Shown one piece after another: positions 1-14,139 of a stretch of 64,000 nt of DNA. Every line of letters starts with the position of its first letter. Position 1 is the first letter of the stretch. The position numbers and the translations under genes are program-made. The notes beneath the pieces are model-generated. The model was given only the letters and a program-made list of their open reading frames with translations, was not told the origin of the DNA and made no database searches. Where the stretch lies: positions 456,283 to 520,282 of the forward strand of contig CAJNOI010000057.1 in assembly GCA_905250115.1 (NCBI GenBank). The letters run 5' to 3'. Source of the stretch: Adineta steineri. Taxonomy: Eukaryota; Rotifera; Eurotatoria; Adinetida; Adinetidae.

Positions 1-3000
1 GAACATGCAGACAGAAGAAGAAACTAGTGTATAATCAAGATAGCACTCGATTTTCTCCTATGCCGATACTTCCAGTATCTCCTTTTTCCTTCTTCTTCTT
101 TTTTTCCTTTCGCCTTACATATATATATATATGTATATGTATGTATATATGTATGTATTTCTTGATTGCGTATGTTTGTATATATATGGTAGAGTACCAT
201 CAACCAACAGATGAATAGAAAGAACATTTTCCTAAAAATATAACTAACACAGCAGGAAAAAGAATATTCATAGTACCAAAGAAAAGGAAACAGAACAAAC
301 AATCAATAGTAACAGCATGATTACTAACTGAACCTATCGATCGTTCTTATCTTTATCTTATTCCTGTCTAGCTAAATGCGTTCATCATATATATCCCGAT
401 TGATCGATTGAATAGACTAGAAAGCAAATGCTAAAGAAATAAGTATTATCAAGAAGGGAAAAAAACGGATATATGACCGGCAGCTAAATAGACTTGCCAA
501 TAAAAACAAACATTGTCCTTCGTAAATAAATAAGATTAACAGATATTTTTAGTCTTTCACACTGATTAGAAAAATATATATATGTTCTATTAATAAATTA
601 AACATGAAAACAAAAATTTCTATGAACAACATACCACAGTCATATTGTACGAAATGAAATAATTGACATTTGGGATGCTTCTTTTCACACGATTTCGTGT
701 TCGTACGTAGTAGAAAGAAGATTAAAATATGTTAAATGAATGAAAGGAATGAAAAAGAGAAATGTATGTATTATAATATAAGCAACTCTAGAAGAAAATG
801 AGAAAGAAAAAGAAGAAAAAAAAAAAGAAGACTGAAAAATTGTGGCAGCACCACCATCACTCTCTCGTCAACTATTCAGACAGACACCCAGACAAAATAT
901 CCAACGTGTGGTGTGTGAACACGACGAGCATGGACGCCTCACTTTTTTTCCTGATGATAGAATTGTTATTGTACTCTTCGTTCGTTCTTTTCTCGTTAGA
1001 ATGCACTTTTTTTCCTACTAGTAAAACATATATTCTCTTCTTCTTTTTTTTTTAACCATTAGTAAATTGAACTCAACCAGTTTGCAGTAACATCTGGCTC
1101 AAGACACAGAATGGAGAAAAAAGAGAATGTCTATGGTTAGAGAAGAAAAAAAGACTATCGAAGAATGTCACATCTGTGCTCGAAAAAAGAAAAATCGTAT
1201 ATAGAAAGTTAAACGTTAAATATTCAATTGTATGATAATAAGCAATAATGACAAAATAGACGGAAAAAAAATCAATCATGTTTGTTTTTGACATTATAAG
1301 GATAAAAGATTTCTACACATGTAAAAGAAGAAAATTATTTATTATTTTAAGTTTTTTTCTTTTTTTATTTACAAAAATCTAATAATAACAACTACACATA
1401 ATAAAATTTTCTTTTTTTTTTCCTCGAGAGCGTTTTTCTCTCTCTCTATTTTTCAAGAGTCATTGAAAATCTCAACTGACTCGTCGCTGTGTGTTCCGTC
1501 GTACAAAATATATAGAAATGAAAGAAACCAAATGCAAATGTGACGCGTGCACTTACAACTATGCACGAACATTGTCATGGGAAATATGTTTCTACGTTGT
1601 ATGCGAATAGAAAACAAATGATAGTGATGAGACTACTCCCGCTTTCTTTCTCATGTTACTCTTAGAAAATAGAATTAGTTGAATACTGAGAGAAACAACA
1701 CTATTTTTAAAATTCATTCAATGGATAGCACTTGATAGTTTTTTTTAATACACGTTAATGTATATATAGAGACAGAAAGAGAGGAAGATAGACGATAGGG
1801 TTTCATTTGTTCTTGTCAAGTTATTTTTATTTATACATTAACAAAAAGAAAAGAAAGAAGTCATCGAAATGTTCTATTATAGGTGTGAATATATCTCGAA
1901 TGTATTATGTCATATACAAAAAAAAATGAAAACTATTCCCAGTAAAGTGTTACTGATACATATGTATAGATATTTCATCATTATCCGGGATTATAAGAGT
2001 TCAATCTATGCTTAATTTAATAGGGAGAGTGAAAACTTATACATATATATATGCATTCTCATTTTTTACTTGATGATAATAATGATGTAGTTCGTTGAAT
2101 TGTGTCGATATGGATAGTTTAATAGATGATGGACGAACAATTGTTGTTGGAATATTTTCTTTTGATGTTATATTGGACATAGTGTTTTACATTAAAAGAT
2201 CTTGAGTTACATTCAGTCACAATATATAAAATAACTATTGTTTTTTTTTGTATTATCTTTCGAAGAGTATCAAGAGACGATCTACTATCAAAATCTACTT
2301 GATGAAAAACAAGTAATTCTTTTCTATCGTTCCATTCTTATAGGCATAGAAGACTAGTGACGCTTCTTAGCGCCTTATAAAATATTGTTAATAATCATCC
2401 GTCATCATCTGTTGACAGAGGATAAGCAAAGGCTAGTCGCGGACCGATTCTTTTTTCTCCTCTTCTTCTTCTTCTTCTTCTTTTCTCGTTTTGTTTCTTT
2501 CTTTCTTTATTTTTCTCTATCTATTTTTCCTTTTTTTTTTATATGCTTTCAGACTTCCTTTTCGGATTAAGAAATTATTCGTATGAACTCATGGAACTTG
2601 GTTCCGGCTGAATCGAATAGTAACTAGAATTGCAATGGAAACGAGACTAACAATAAAAGAAGTCTAGAGAAGATTGTTACAATATAGTATGATGATGAAG
2701 AGAAAAAAGAACGAACTATAACAAGTAATAACCCGCATAATTTCATTAAAACTTCTCTTTCTTCATTCTATTCCATTAGCTAGGAAAAAGAAGTCTATTG
2801 ATCGAACGATCATTTCTTCTCTATTGAATCAGACAGAGCAAAAAAAACCGAGAGGCAAAAAGTTAAACAAGAATATTCTAATGTATTCCTCAGGACAGGA
2901 TCAATTATACCACTAATACTTTTTAAATGATAAAAAGCCGATGAATATGTAATAAATCGATGAATAAGGAATGTATATCCAGTAACGTGTATATACAAAT

Positions 3001-6000
3001 GTATGTATACATATATATATATATATGCATTAAATTAGTTGTTGTCACTTACTGTTGATGAGCTTTGTTTTGAATGGGTCATCTATTCGGACAAGTTGAA
3101 TAAACGTCAATGATAAGATTCAAATACAACAAAAATGATCGACTATGTTGAGTATGCACATTTCATTAATCGGACAATTTAGTTCTTTTTTGTATATTTG
3201 GTGAAGGTAAAAGCGAATAGAGAAAGAGAGAGAGAGAGCGCGAAAGAAATAGACTGGCATATGTATGTATACGTGTATGTATTGAGCTGCGATCGTTCTC
3301 TTTTTTCTCTCTGTCAATATTATTTACTACGATGTGTCTCCTTTGCCAACTCTCTCTCTCTCTCTTTCCCTCCCTCCCTCTCTTTGTGTCCTTTCTCCCC
3401 TAAAGCAAGACGAAGCGAATATGCTTTTTTTTCTTGATAATAATCCTTCTCAATATAGTACAGATGATGTTGCGAACAAGAGAATATGATACACAAGACG
3501 ATGCATACGGGTATACTCACATGCACAGTGGATCATGTCACAGAACAATATCAGCAGCCACAAAAAAAAGCGAAAGAAGAGAAAAAACTGACTGATCTAG
3601 AAAAGGGCAATTACGGTTTTTTCTTCTTCTGTACGAGAAAGAGAGGGACAACAAGAAACAAATACTTAATTGGACAACCCCACATCTATATACAATTATC
3701 TTACACGAAGGACTATCATCCATCAATCAAATAATATCTCATACACGTATATATTCATATATATTCGAATATCATTCGAAACAATTCAATCTACATATTG
3801 ACAATTGTCAGTAAGAATATAATATTAAAAAAGAAACAAATGAAATATATAGTAGATATTAATTATAAAGTATTGAGTCTATTATAAATTAAGACAATCT
3901 ATAGAATTTCAATTATTATTTTTCGATCATATCTAATATAATCATATCTGATTAATGGACAAAAATAAAATAAAGAAGAGAGAGAAGAAAAAAAAATTTT
4001 CTTTTTCCCCTTCTTTGTTTTTTATAATTCTATTAGTTTATCTTGATTTAATTGCATGAAAAGAAAAATGTCAGAAATGACATAGTCATACTCGATTATA
4101 GATATTTGATAAAATGCATTTAGATTCTTTTTTTATTCTATATAAAAAAGAGAGAATTTAATAGAATATTGATTTAATAAAAAAATAGTATAGGTCTATA
4201 TAACAAATTAAAATATCAATTATTCATATGATATTTAATTGTTATCATTACATATATATATTTTAAATCATTCTTGTGAAATTATTAACGGGATTTGACT
4301 TTGAAGTCAATTTTTTTTCACAAAGAAAAAAACATAGATAACCTCCGGCAAGTGAATAAATCGTATTCTTTTATGTGTTTGAATCTATTGTTAGTCGTAT
4401 ATAGCTTATGATTTATAATTATTCAGTTTCTGTTAAAAGGCATTCTCTCTTTTCTTTTTTGAAATTAATCGAGATTATTTAAGCTTAAATATATAACGAC
4501 TCTAATCTATAAGCAAATGAATAATGAATGAATCATAAAATACGTAAAAAAAAATCTAATGTATAGTTATTGTTGTAGTAAAACAAGTTCTCTTTACTAT
4601 ATTTGAATAAATATGTCTTTAATTTCAATCTTGAATGATACATATATTCTATTGGCAAAAGAGAAATCCCCTAAGACTAAAGTTAAATATTTTCATAATA
4701 CTATTACTCAAGTTAATATAAGCACGACAACAGAGTATTTCTTTTTTTAATAAATTTTCAAGGAGAAAACGAAATATACGAAACGATAAAAACACATGTA
4801 TTATATTTCTATAGACATTAACATACCAATATTCGTTCTTACTATATAATTTTAACACCATTTAAAAAGTACTTTTAGGTAGTGTTCTATTAAGTATAGT
4901 CTATTTGATTTCTAATCGTGTTAAGAGGAAATTATTAGATTGATAAATAGTAAAAGCAATACACATCTAAGATAACATTAAAAAATAATAATAATAATAT
5001 TTTTCTTTACCACTAGATTGTTAGTTGTGGTTGTGGGAGCAGTGGTTGCCTGCTGCTCTATGTTCATGACCATGCCTCAATACTGTGTGCTTCTGAAACA
5101 AGCAAGAGAAGTAGATGAAATGACGTGCCGCTCTCTTTTTCCTCTCTTCGATGTCGCCGTTTTGTTTCCACTTTTCTACTGTTATGGTAGAAGAAGAATA
5201 AGAAGAAAAAAAAAACTCTCTTTCCCTTCCATACATCGACCATTTTCTTTCTCTTTTTTTCCTGTATTTTTCTCCTATATTGTGCAGAGAAGTTCTTCTT
5301 GCGTTCAATCCATAAATTCATCTGAGACAACATAGAGAAAGAACGGAATGTAATGGCGCTCGCAAATAAAAAAAAAAGGCTAAGAAAAAAGAAATGCAAT
5401 GCAAAACGTCTTTTTAGCTTGTTTGCAACTACTATATAGCATGCTTTCTGATCATTATTATATGTGCTTCTCATTTTTTTCCCCTTATCGTTCGCGTTGT
5501 ATAAACAGGAAAACAACCCGAAGAAAGATCGTTCGTTCAAGTGCAATGTCAATATATACTCAATATAAACTTACAAAATTCGTTTGTTGGTTTTTTGTTA
5601 TATATGAAATTGAACTAATTATAGATATATAATCAATAGAATTTGAAGTTGATATCATCTAAAATATGATGGTTTCTTTTTTTCTTCTCATTTTCAAGTC
5701 AAAAAAAAATAATCAGTATGCTTAACAAATAAAATTAGCCGAAAAAACGATTATAAAAAGAGAATAAAGAGCCTTTATTTGATCTTCTTCATTCGCATGC
5801 CATTCAACGTCTTTCTTTTTTTGTTGATGCCTATCAAGTGCATCACATCATGTTTTATCGATTATTTCTTCCAGTTAATGTATCATCTTCATATGTATAA
5901 GCAGATGTGTCTAAATAAAAATAGTTTATTTTTAAAAGAAGGATAAAATAATAAACTAATTTGACAAGTTCAAGGTAATTGATCTAATTTACAATGGGTG

Positions 6001-8642
6001 GAAAAAGAAAAGAAGAAAAATTTATAATTATCATCATTTTGGAGTTTTGCAAAAATATTTAATTCAGTATATTAATAAGAAAAAAAGAAGACATGAAATT
6101 TAATGGATTCGTGAAGTCATATATATATTTCAGTTTGTATTTAAGTCTAACAAAAAAATAATGTATCTAAGCAACCTTTGAAGTTAGAATGTACTGGGGG
6201 ATTAATCTCTCTAGAGATCTAAAGATAGATGAATGTTGTTCCTTCGTTGATGTAATATAGTAATCAACTATTATATTTACAGTCAATTTAATCAATTTAA
6301 TAGAAAAGAGAAAAGAAAGAAGTTGGTAGATTGAATAAAAATAAAAAATTAGTTTTGTTAATCTTTAACGAAAATATTCAGGAAATGTTTCACCGTTTTT
6401 TTCTTTAAGACGGAAAAAAGAAAAGAAAATCATTTTCTTTTACGGAAATAAATCGTTCCGGCGCTTTAGAAATATTTCTTAGTTCAATGCATACATTATA
6501 ATGATTTTATTAGAAATTATTATGTAAAAAAATCATGTTTTCAACGAAATTAATATATAACTAAGAATTTTCTATTAAACATCGGTTATGCAAGAGTATA
6601 AAAGAACATTTAATCTGTCTAATGACTGCCTTTTTTTTTAATAGAAAAGCCAAAAGGACATATAAAAATAGTCGATTAGCGCAAGCTGTTTTGCTCTTGA
6701 TAGAAAAGTTTATGTGTAGTATAAATGTCGTCTAGGAGTACGATGGCCAATTCTATTATCAATATATGAAGACTTAGTACCAAATGATTATTTCTTCTAT
6801 CGACTTTTCAATGAAGTATCATTCATTAGCACATCTAGAGCTTCTTTAAATTAATTTTTGATTAGTCATATGAATAACGAAAATCTTTGATATAAGACAG
6901 ACGTTCTCTATTTGTTGAGAAATATAAATAATACTCTACACTCAATAACCGAGATACACGTGAACTAGTAGAACTTAACGAAAACAGCCAACACTTGAAT
7001 AAGTGATGCTACACGTCATGATGAAGAGTGCCAGATTATATGATAGGATGGATAATAATCCGCTTATTGCATACTGTTTTATGTAATCTTTTTTATCTGA
7101 AAATGTATTGCTTTTAGTTTTGCCTATGTTGAATATCATATGTTTCTCAAGAATATAGATGAACTTAAAATTATTAAAACGAGAAAAATACGATTGCGTG
7201 CTAGTCAAAAAAAAAAATATTTACAATTAAGAATAGTTTGTCGATAGATTTATTCAAAAGAAGAAAAAAAACAACAACAAAATAAATTATCTAGTAATTT
7301 AAATAATCTATTCAACGAAGGAAGTAAAAAAAAGTCTTTTAAATTACATAGGAGAATAATTATCATAAAAATTGAAGTTAAAATACTTCTATTTAAAAGA
7401 CATTTTTCAATCATGAATAACGAATCTATTTGATCCTTAAACAATAGTATTGCGTATATATAAATCACTTCATTAAAATTAAGACATATTCTACTTACCA
7501 ATATAATTATTTTCCGATCCAACAATGGAACATATATATATATATTTCAATGCTATACACTTACTCGTCTTCTTTGAATTCTATTAACAATAATCTACTA
7601 GTAATATATATAAAAATTGTTACTATTTTATCATTGCATGATCAAGAATGTAAATGAGCAGCTAAACATTATTAGAAATATAAGAGAGAAATTGTTTTTC
7701 TTCAACTTATCTATCAGAGCAAATATTTATTTTAGTAAATAGAAATTTACTTATTCATACTTATACAATGATTCTGTTTGTCTCAAGGACAAATAATTTT
7801 CAATTACTCATACCTGGCAGTCCATGCATAAGTAAATTTCTCAATCAAGCATAATTGTTCTCTTCAAATTGAGTTGTAATTTCTATTTTATGTAAAACAA
7901 GATTAGTTTTAAATTTAAAATCAAGTACTTTGTATACAATTGTCAAGAGGACAAATATATCATTATATAGTTTTTCATTAATAATCTATTAAAATATCTA
8001 TATACTAATTAATATTGACTATATCATTCTTTTAGATAGATGAATATTTCATTATTATAATTTATTGCATGAAATTTTAATTTTGAATATTTACTTTTGA
8101 TTAATTCTGCAATAGTAAGTTATTTCATTACAAGATCAAGTGTTTGATTAACATATTCTTTGAAGAAAGAACATATGTTTTAAAGTCAATAGAATTTAAT
8201 TACAAGATGTAAGTAGCTTTTTTTCAACACATTAGTTCAGATTTAAATGAATTGAAATTCTATACAAGAAAACAATAGTATATTGAATAATGACGCCCTC
8301 TACAGGAATATCGGAAATAAATTTTGATTAATTAAAATTTTTTTTTAATTTAATTAATAAAATGTTATAAATAAGAATTTATTTTTTTTGCAAGAAATAT
8401 CATTTATAATAATAATTCTTGATCAAATTGAAGACATTGTATGGAGTAATATGGTTGAATAAAACAAAACTGATGCAATTTGATTGGTTTATTTATTATG
8501 TCTGTAAGAAGTTCATCGAAGAAGTTTTTATGTGTATCGTATTAATGAATGAATATATGTTATTTTAATATTCTATTCTATTTGCAGATTGTGTAGTATT
8601 ATATTTTTATTCTGTTTTTTTTTGCATTTATTGATCTAAACA
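1..8642. other. gene-free low-complexity region
   Basis: I see no convincing coding exon on either strand in this 8.6 kb. Reading frames over 60 codons here are built from homopolymers, TTC/GAA runs and TA repeats and have no recognisable domain. The region has (TA)n around 117-145 and 3008-3026, (GA)n/(CT)n at about 3220-3240 and 3350-3385, and many short poly-A/poly-T runs. It resembles the DNA in the large introns and upstream region of the receptor phosphatase at the other end of the window. It could be intergenic, a long intron of a gene to the left, or the regulatory region of the RNA-binding gene at 8643. Confidence 0.5.
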
Positions 8643-10108
8643 ATGCCAACGAAACTTTATATTGGCAATGTTCCACCAACAGTAAGTTCAACGGAATTAA
8701 AAGAACTATTTGAAAAATATGGCAAAGTACTTGAATGTGACATTGTGAAAGATTATGCATTTGTTGTAAGTCATTTTATTATGATTAATTTCATGGATTA
8801 GATCATTTATTTTCTCTATTATTAGCATATGGAAGATGCAAGTAAAGCAAAAGCATCGATAGCAGCTTTAAATGATTTTAATATAAAAGGAAGTCGTATT
8901 AGAGTTGAGGTATGATTTTTTGTTTAACTTTAAATTATTTTCTTTTCATTGATTGATTAGATTTCAACGACACAACTTCGAAACTCAGGTGATCGTGGCG
9001 GCGGTGGTGGTGGCGGTCGTTCATCGTAAGATTTTATAAAAGATTAAAATAGATTTTATTTTATTATTATTTATTTTTCTATTCATAAAATCTAGTCGTC
9101 GCGGAGAATCACCACGTTATGATTCTGGTTCAATGTCAATACGATCATCTCGGTTAGATTAATTATTTCTGAATATCTATAAGTTAGTTTGTTTTTTTTC
9201 TTTCTCTTTTTAAGAAATCGTGATTATCCGATGATGTCGTCAAGTCGAAACGGTAGTTATTCAAGTGGTGGTGGTGGTGGCGGAGGTGGTGGTCCTGATC
9301 GATCGTATCCAAGTATGCGTAATAGTTACATGGACGCACGATCTCGTCCGTATGATTCACCATATGAACGTCAACGTATACCACCACCACCAATGAGTTA
9401 TCATGATCCATATAGTCGTGCTGGTGGTGATCCATATAGTATGCGTAGTGGCGGTGTTGATCCGTATGGTCGTGATGATTTCTACCATCAACGACCGCCA
9501 CCAATGCCGATTGCAGATCATTATGGACGTGGTCCACCGATGCGGTATGTCGTTATTCGTGCATATTAGAAAAAAAGGAGTATTATGTCGAAAAAAATCG
9601 TCGACTTATTGCTTTTGTTTTTCTTTATATATCTCCAAATCCGTCTATGTATCTCTCACTCTCTCTCTATATATATATAAATATTCGTTCGTTCGAACAT
9701 ACCCAATGGTCGTAATCCGTTTCAGGTCTCCTTACGATGCCTACGCTGGTTATCCACCTGGACCGAATTCGATGGGACCACCAAGAAGGTAAGCAAGAAA
9801 CCTATAAACAAAAAGATTACATTCAATTCGTATATAAATATACATGGAAAAATTGGTCGAAGTGCTTTATCTTTCATGAGGGTTATATATAAACGATAGA
9901 GAGAGAAAAAAAACTAAAGAATAAAAATCGGAACATTTCGATCTTCGTATTAATATACTCTTACATTAGTCGTTATGTTGCTTCACCACCAATCTCACGT
10001 AATGGATCTGGACGTTATGGATCACCATCACGATCATCATCTTCTCGTCGTCCAACAAGAAGATCACCACCACCATCATCTTCCAGTTCATCACGATCAC
10101 GTCGATAG
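8643..10108 (+). CDS. Lark/RBM4-type RNA-binding protein, one RRM plus Gly/Arg/Ser-rich tail
   Basis: Seven exons (8643-8765, 8826-8909, 8961-9025, 9096-9152, 9215-9544, 9726-9788, 9970-10108) join in frame to 286 aa. Residues 1-70 form one RRM: RNP2 is KLYIGNV near the start and RNP1 ends in DYAFVHMED. This short RNP1 form, together with KGSRIRVE followed by STTQLR, is typical of the Lark/RBM4/RBM14 group. Unlike RBM4 there is no second RRM and no zinc knuckle. The rest is low complexity: a nine-Gly run, Arg/Asp/Tyr/Pro repeats, and a C-terminal SR-like tail of Ser-Arg dipeptides. The expected role is nuclear RNA binding in splicing or translation control, inferred from the family. ATG 8643 is chosen because the RRM begins four residues later. 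An AATAAA lies at 10144. An SR-like factor with one RRM is the main alternative. Confidence 0.85.
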
Positions 10109-11314
10109 GAAAAACCAAATGAATTATCATCATTATTCATTTCAATAAAACATTTTCTTCTTCTTCTGACACATTATTGTTTACAGAGCCAGATGAAACA
10201 AATGATTATTAACCAAAAAAAAACCAAGTTATTGATTTGTTTCATAAATCAGTCAGACTGAAATGATATTGTATAAAAAAAAATAAAAAAATTTTCTTTT
10301 TTTGAATTGTAAGCACGATAAATTATCATGTTTCTTTTTTTTCCCTTTATCTTTTGTTCTTTATTGACTTTCCCTGTGTTTGTTGTATTTGTGTTTGTCT
10401 ATATATGAGTGATAAACAAAAAAGCAGTCTATATGACATTCAATGAAGTGATATTTACAGAAATTCAAACGAATGAAGATTAATAAATCTTTACTACAGT
10501 CAATAGTATTTGTAATAATCAATCGAAGGTAAAGTAAACTTGAAATGATGGTACTAATAATTCAATCTAATCAATTAGACGTGTGGGTGAAAGAATGTCT
10601 ATATTGAAATAAATTCATTTGTTAGTCTATCTCATCATCTAATGAGAGATTTACCAGTATAGAGTATTAACAAATTCTGATTGAATCGAATACAATATTA
10701 TAACATTGACCTGGATTCTTTCATTCAATCAAAAATATTTTGCTATTTGTTTTTACAATTATATTGATCGATAGATTTAAAAAGTATGACAAAACATCTC
10801 TTATTGTAATTTTTTATTGATAAAATTTTACTGGAAAAATACTAGTCGTTTGTTCTTGTAAATATTAAATATATCAAAATCATTAATTCCATTAGTCGTG
10901 TGTGTGTTTTTATTCATATAATAATTTTTTCTTCCTTCTCACGCTAGACCTTATTTTTCTTCTTTTTCTTCCATTACTAGATTTCGTCTATACTTATAGT
11001 ATGTTGTTTTCTTCTCATAATAGGTTTTTCATCGTTGCTTTTCTCATTCTCTTACATGAACATATTCACTCTTCATACAGAATTGGAGAAGAAAAAAATA
11101 ATGCCTTTCCACTAACATTCTATATTAAAAGCGCTTGAGAAAATAGCAAAAACAAAGAGCAAAAACGACGACTAGATGGAAAAAAACGAAGAAGAAGGAA
11201 AAGAAAAAGAATACGCATTTTTTCTTTTTTTCTACTAACTTCCTTGTTTTTTCATGTCATTCGTCACACCGTTGGAGAAAACATCACATATAGAAAGAAA
11301 AAACAAAGACTAGA
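10109..11314. other. 3'UTR of the RRM gene and intergenic DNA
   Basis: The 3'UTR of the RNA-binding gene starts here, with a likely poly(A) signal AATAAA at 10144-10149. The rest is AT-rich without a supportable exon. Purine-rich sequence at about 11160-11300 directly precedes the 7B2 start and may be its promoter and leader. Confidence 0.5.
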
Positions 11315-12133
11315 ATGAATATGTGGTACGGTGTATCAACTTTTACAACAACAGTAATAATTTTAATTATAAGTAAAAGTATTCAAGGAACAGATTGGAA
11401 TGATTATGGTGAAGCATCGTCAAATGTTAATACAGCATTTGATGATGATTCTGATCAATATTTAAGTGCATTAACACGTGATCAAGAACAAGAAATACAT
11501 AGTCCATTTATAACCGGTTACAAATATGTGTCAGGTGGAGCTGGTGAAGGCCGGCAACATTTGAGTCCTAGTGGACAAATACCAAATCATCCTGAAGTTA
11601 AAACTGACGAAGAATTACCATCCTATTGCAATCCACCTAATCCATGTCCATTAGGTTTTGAAGGTAAAATAAAATAAAATAAATTTATAAATAAATTATA
11701 TATATATATTTATAGCTGATGATTGTGACGCATCACCGATGACAAAATTTAATGGTGAATATAGTCGATTATATCAAACTGAACAAGATTGTCAATGTGA
11801 CAATGATCATGATGAATGTTTTCTGAATCGTATCGTAGTAATTATATAAAAGAAAAATTCTTTCGATCGTTTATATTTCGTTTCTTTTTTAGTATGATGT
11901 TCCACTTAATGGTGCATCAAAAGATGTTTTAAAACGTGCCCGACGAGTTCGACGAGTATGTTCTTTTTATTAAAGAAAAGAAATATATATCTATATATTT
12001 ATTTTAGAACTTAAATCTTAAACAGAAAAGTGAAAATGCTACAAAACCTCATTATTCTCGTCCTCCCTATCATAAAGGACAAACATTACGATTTCATGTT
12101 GCTAAAAAATCTCCAATTCATATGACGTCTTAA
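11315..12133 (+). CDS. SCG5: neuroendocrine protein 7B2 (secretogranin V), prohormone convertase 2 chaperone
   Basis: Four exons (11315-11663, 11716-11837, 11893-11955, 12008-12133) join in frame to 219 aa. Residues 1-25 are a hydrophobic secretion signal. The diagnostic 7B2 core follows: YVSGGAGEGRQHLSPSGQIP, then EVKTDEELPSYCNPPNPCP with the PPNPCP motif, and a Cys-containing segment ending CQCDNDHDECF. A basic cleavage region (RARRVRR) precedes the C-terminal peptide, which keeps VAKKSPIH, matching the PC2-inhibitory VAKKSVPH motif of vertebrates. The known role is to escort pro-PC2 through the secretory pathway and hold it inactive until late compartments, so the gene marks neuropeptide-processing cells. 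The stop is TAA at 12131. Nothing looks broken. Confidence 0.95.
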
Positions 12134-12855
12134 ATTGTACAATATCTATTTCTCATCGAACTGAATGAACACATTGAATTCAACTTGCCTCAAAAAATAT
12201 TTTCTCCAATTATAAAACAGAACCAAAAAAAAAAGAAGATGAATATGAAATATTAACATACTTTTTAAAAATGAATATATCTTCTTCGTAGAAATAAAAC
12301 ACAAAATGTATGACTTTAATCTATTCTTACTTAAAAATCAAAGAAAAACACTGAAAAAGTATTGCTAACTATGTACCAATTACAAAGAATAAATAACCTC
12401 GTTGAACAGTAATTGAGAGATGTTTATATATATAGGCTCTTCTTGATTGCGAACATGTTTTCTGAATAAGTGGAAAAACATGTCTACAAAGTGCCATTGA
12501 AGAGAGAGAAGGAAAAAGTGATGGCATAATGGAAAATGTGTATGAGTAGCTGGATTTTAAAAGTGAATATAACATGCTTCGAGGTAGTTTTTACACAGAT
12601 ACTATATAAAGTAATGTTCAAGAATTACTATTACGTACTGAATATAACGGAATAAAAATATCAATTTATACACATTAGTTGTGTTATAAATATGAACATC
12701 AAGCAAAAGTGCCTTTAGATGTGTATGAAATAATGAATATTCATATGGTCTAGTGGATCTTGAAGGTTATCAGAATAGATTGCGTTCTGTTTGTTATCGG
12801 TTTATCAAAGTATTTGATACAACTGACAAGCATTATCTTGATTATCTACGTCTCT
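12134..12855. other. 7B2 3' region and intergenic DNA
   Basis: AT-rich sequence downstream of 7B2 with a possible poly(A) signal near 12293. I see no exon. It ends at the TTAA that borders the transposable element. Confidence 0.45.
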
Positions 12856-13559
12856 TAAGGATTCCCCCTCCAAAAAGTCGATTTTTGTCAAAAAAATAGG
12901 TTTTGAGATAAACACATGAGTATGATGCCTGAGTCATCTATTTTATAAATCCGTATAGATTCTATTGAATCTCTAACTTTTTTAGGAAAATTTTGTAAAA
13001 AACCTTAAGTTAGTTGGAAGCATTATTGCTTATACAGATCAAAAAAAACATCGTTTTTCTCAAAATCGAGTTTTTTGAAAAATATCAATCTCAGAACAAG
13101 TTTTTCTCCACTATAGTTTACTCTATTAAACTGCGTTTTTTTTTTATTTGATAGATACACATATCCTTCTTCAGATGACGGGAAGGAAGTTTTTATTTTA
13201 CTCCTAATCTATGAGTAATTAGGTATTTTCTGAAAAACCTACCTACGGTTTTGTGAATCCTATCAAAGAAAAAAAATCAAAATTAAGAAAATCTTTTCCA
13301 TCATCTGAAGCACCAAGGTGTTCTCTTTCAAATGAGACCAGCCCGAGCGCTCCATCTCGAAGTGTATTGAAAAAATCCTTGTACGCATGGGACCCCCATT
13401 TTGTCCCTTGGTACCTGTATATCTACCGAACGGAAAGGGCTAGAGCCATGAAATTTTTTCTATAATTGTACCTATACGGGTCGAGCGTTTGTAGAAAGTT
13501 TCATAAAGATACCATGCACCATGTTGAAAATCGATTTTAGAGAGAGGGGGAATCTTTAA
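12856..13559. mobile_element. non-autonomous DNA transposon (MITE) with terminal inverted repeats and TTAA target duplication
   Basis: The two ends are inverted copies. The left end reads GGATTCCCCCTCC followed by AAAAAGTCGATTTTT. The right end, reverse-complemented, reads AGATTCCCCCTCTCTC followed by TAAAATCGATTTT. Each end abuts a TTAA (12856-12859 and 13556-13559), the target duplication typical of piggyBac-type elements. The body is about 696 bp, more GC-rich than its surroundings, with internal short inverted repeats and no transposase, so it would need a transposase supplied elsewhere. The 70-codon frame at 13253-13465 inside it is not credible as a gene. The superfamily assignment is inferred from TTAA only. 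Confidence 0.75.
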
Positions 13560-14139
13560 TTTAATAGATCTTACCTTGATTTCCTAATACAGTCATTTTT
13601 GTCTTTCTTCCTACTATAACAGTAACAATTGATTTCTTTCGTTCATTTGTATAAGACTTAATAAGTTACAAGATGATTGATAAGATTACAAAAACAATCA
13701 ATACCTGATTCATATTTAATTTTTCTTCCATTTTCAATAATATTTGTCTACAGAAATGAATTATTTAAAGAGCAATCGTTATATTCTATTTAGAAAGAAA
13801 AATAAACTGATTAACCTTCAATTTGTCATAATTATATATCATTTATTTTTTTTTATTTTCTTTGAAAACTATTTTATGCACGAGAAAAATTAGATTTTTC
13901 TTTTGTTGATGATATAAGAGAATTTAATCAATAATTGAATTATTCGGTCTTGTTTGAATTCTAGTCGTGAATTAGAAAACTTACTGAAATAATTCATTTA
14001 ATCAATTAAATTTCCTTCTCGTTCGCTGTACATTACAATTAACTATGGATTATTATGTATAAGTTCGTACAATCATTTTTAATAGAAAATCTTTTGCGCT
14101 TTTATCGAATAAAGACTGTTAATTATCTTAGTGTTAAGT
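13560..14139. other. intergenic DNA upstream of tetraspanin
   Basis: AT-rich sequence between the transposable element and the tetraspanin start; no exon seen. An AG at 14129-14130 just before the ATG could be an acceptor for a 5'UTR exon or for a trans-spliced leader, which bdelloids are known to use. Confidence 0.35.

Noticed and set aside
24..302. Overlapping open frames on both strands at the left end
   Set aside because: Composed of TA and TTC repeats; no domain, no splice context.
5018..5552. Frames of 105 and 162 codons on opposite strands
   Set aside because: Phe/Lys/Arg-rich translation of pyrimidine/purine tracts; no recognisable protein features.
9184..9537. 117-codon His/Asp-rich minus-strand frame
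   Set aside because: Antisense shadow of the Gly/Arg/Tyr-rich exon of the RNA-binding protein gene.
13253..13465. 70-codon frame inside the MITE
   Set aside because: No transposase motifs; lies within a non-autonomous element.
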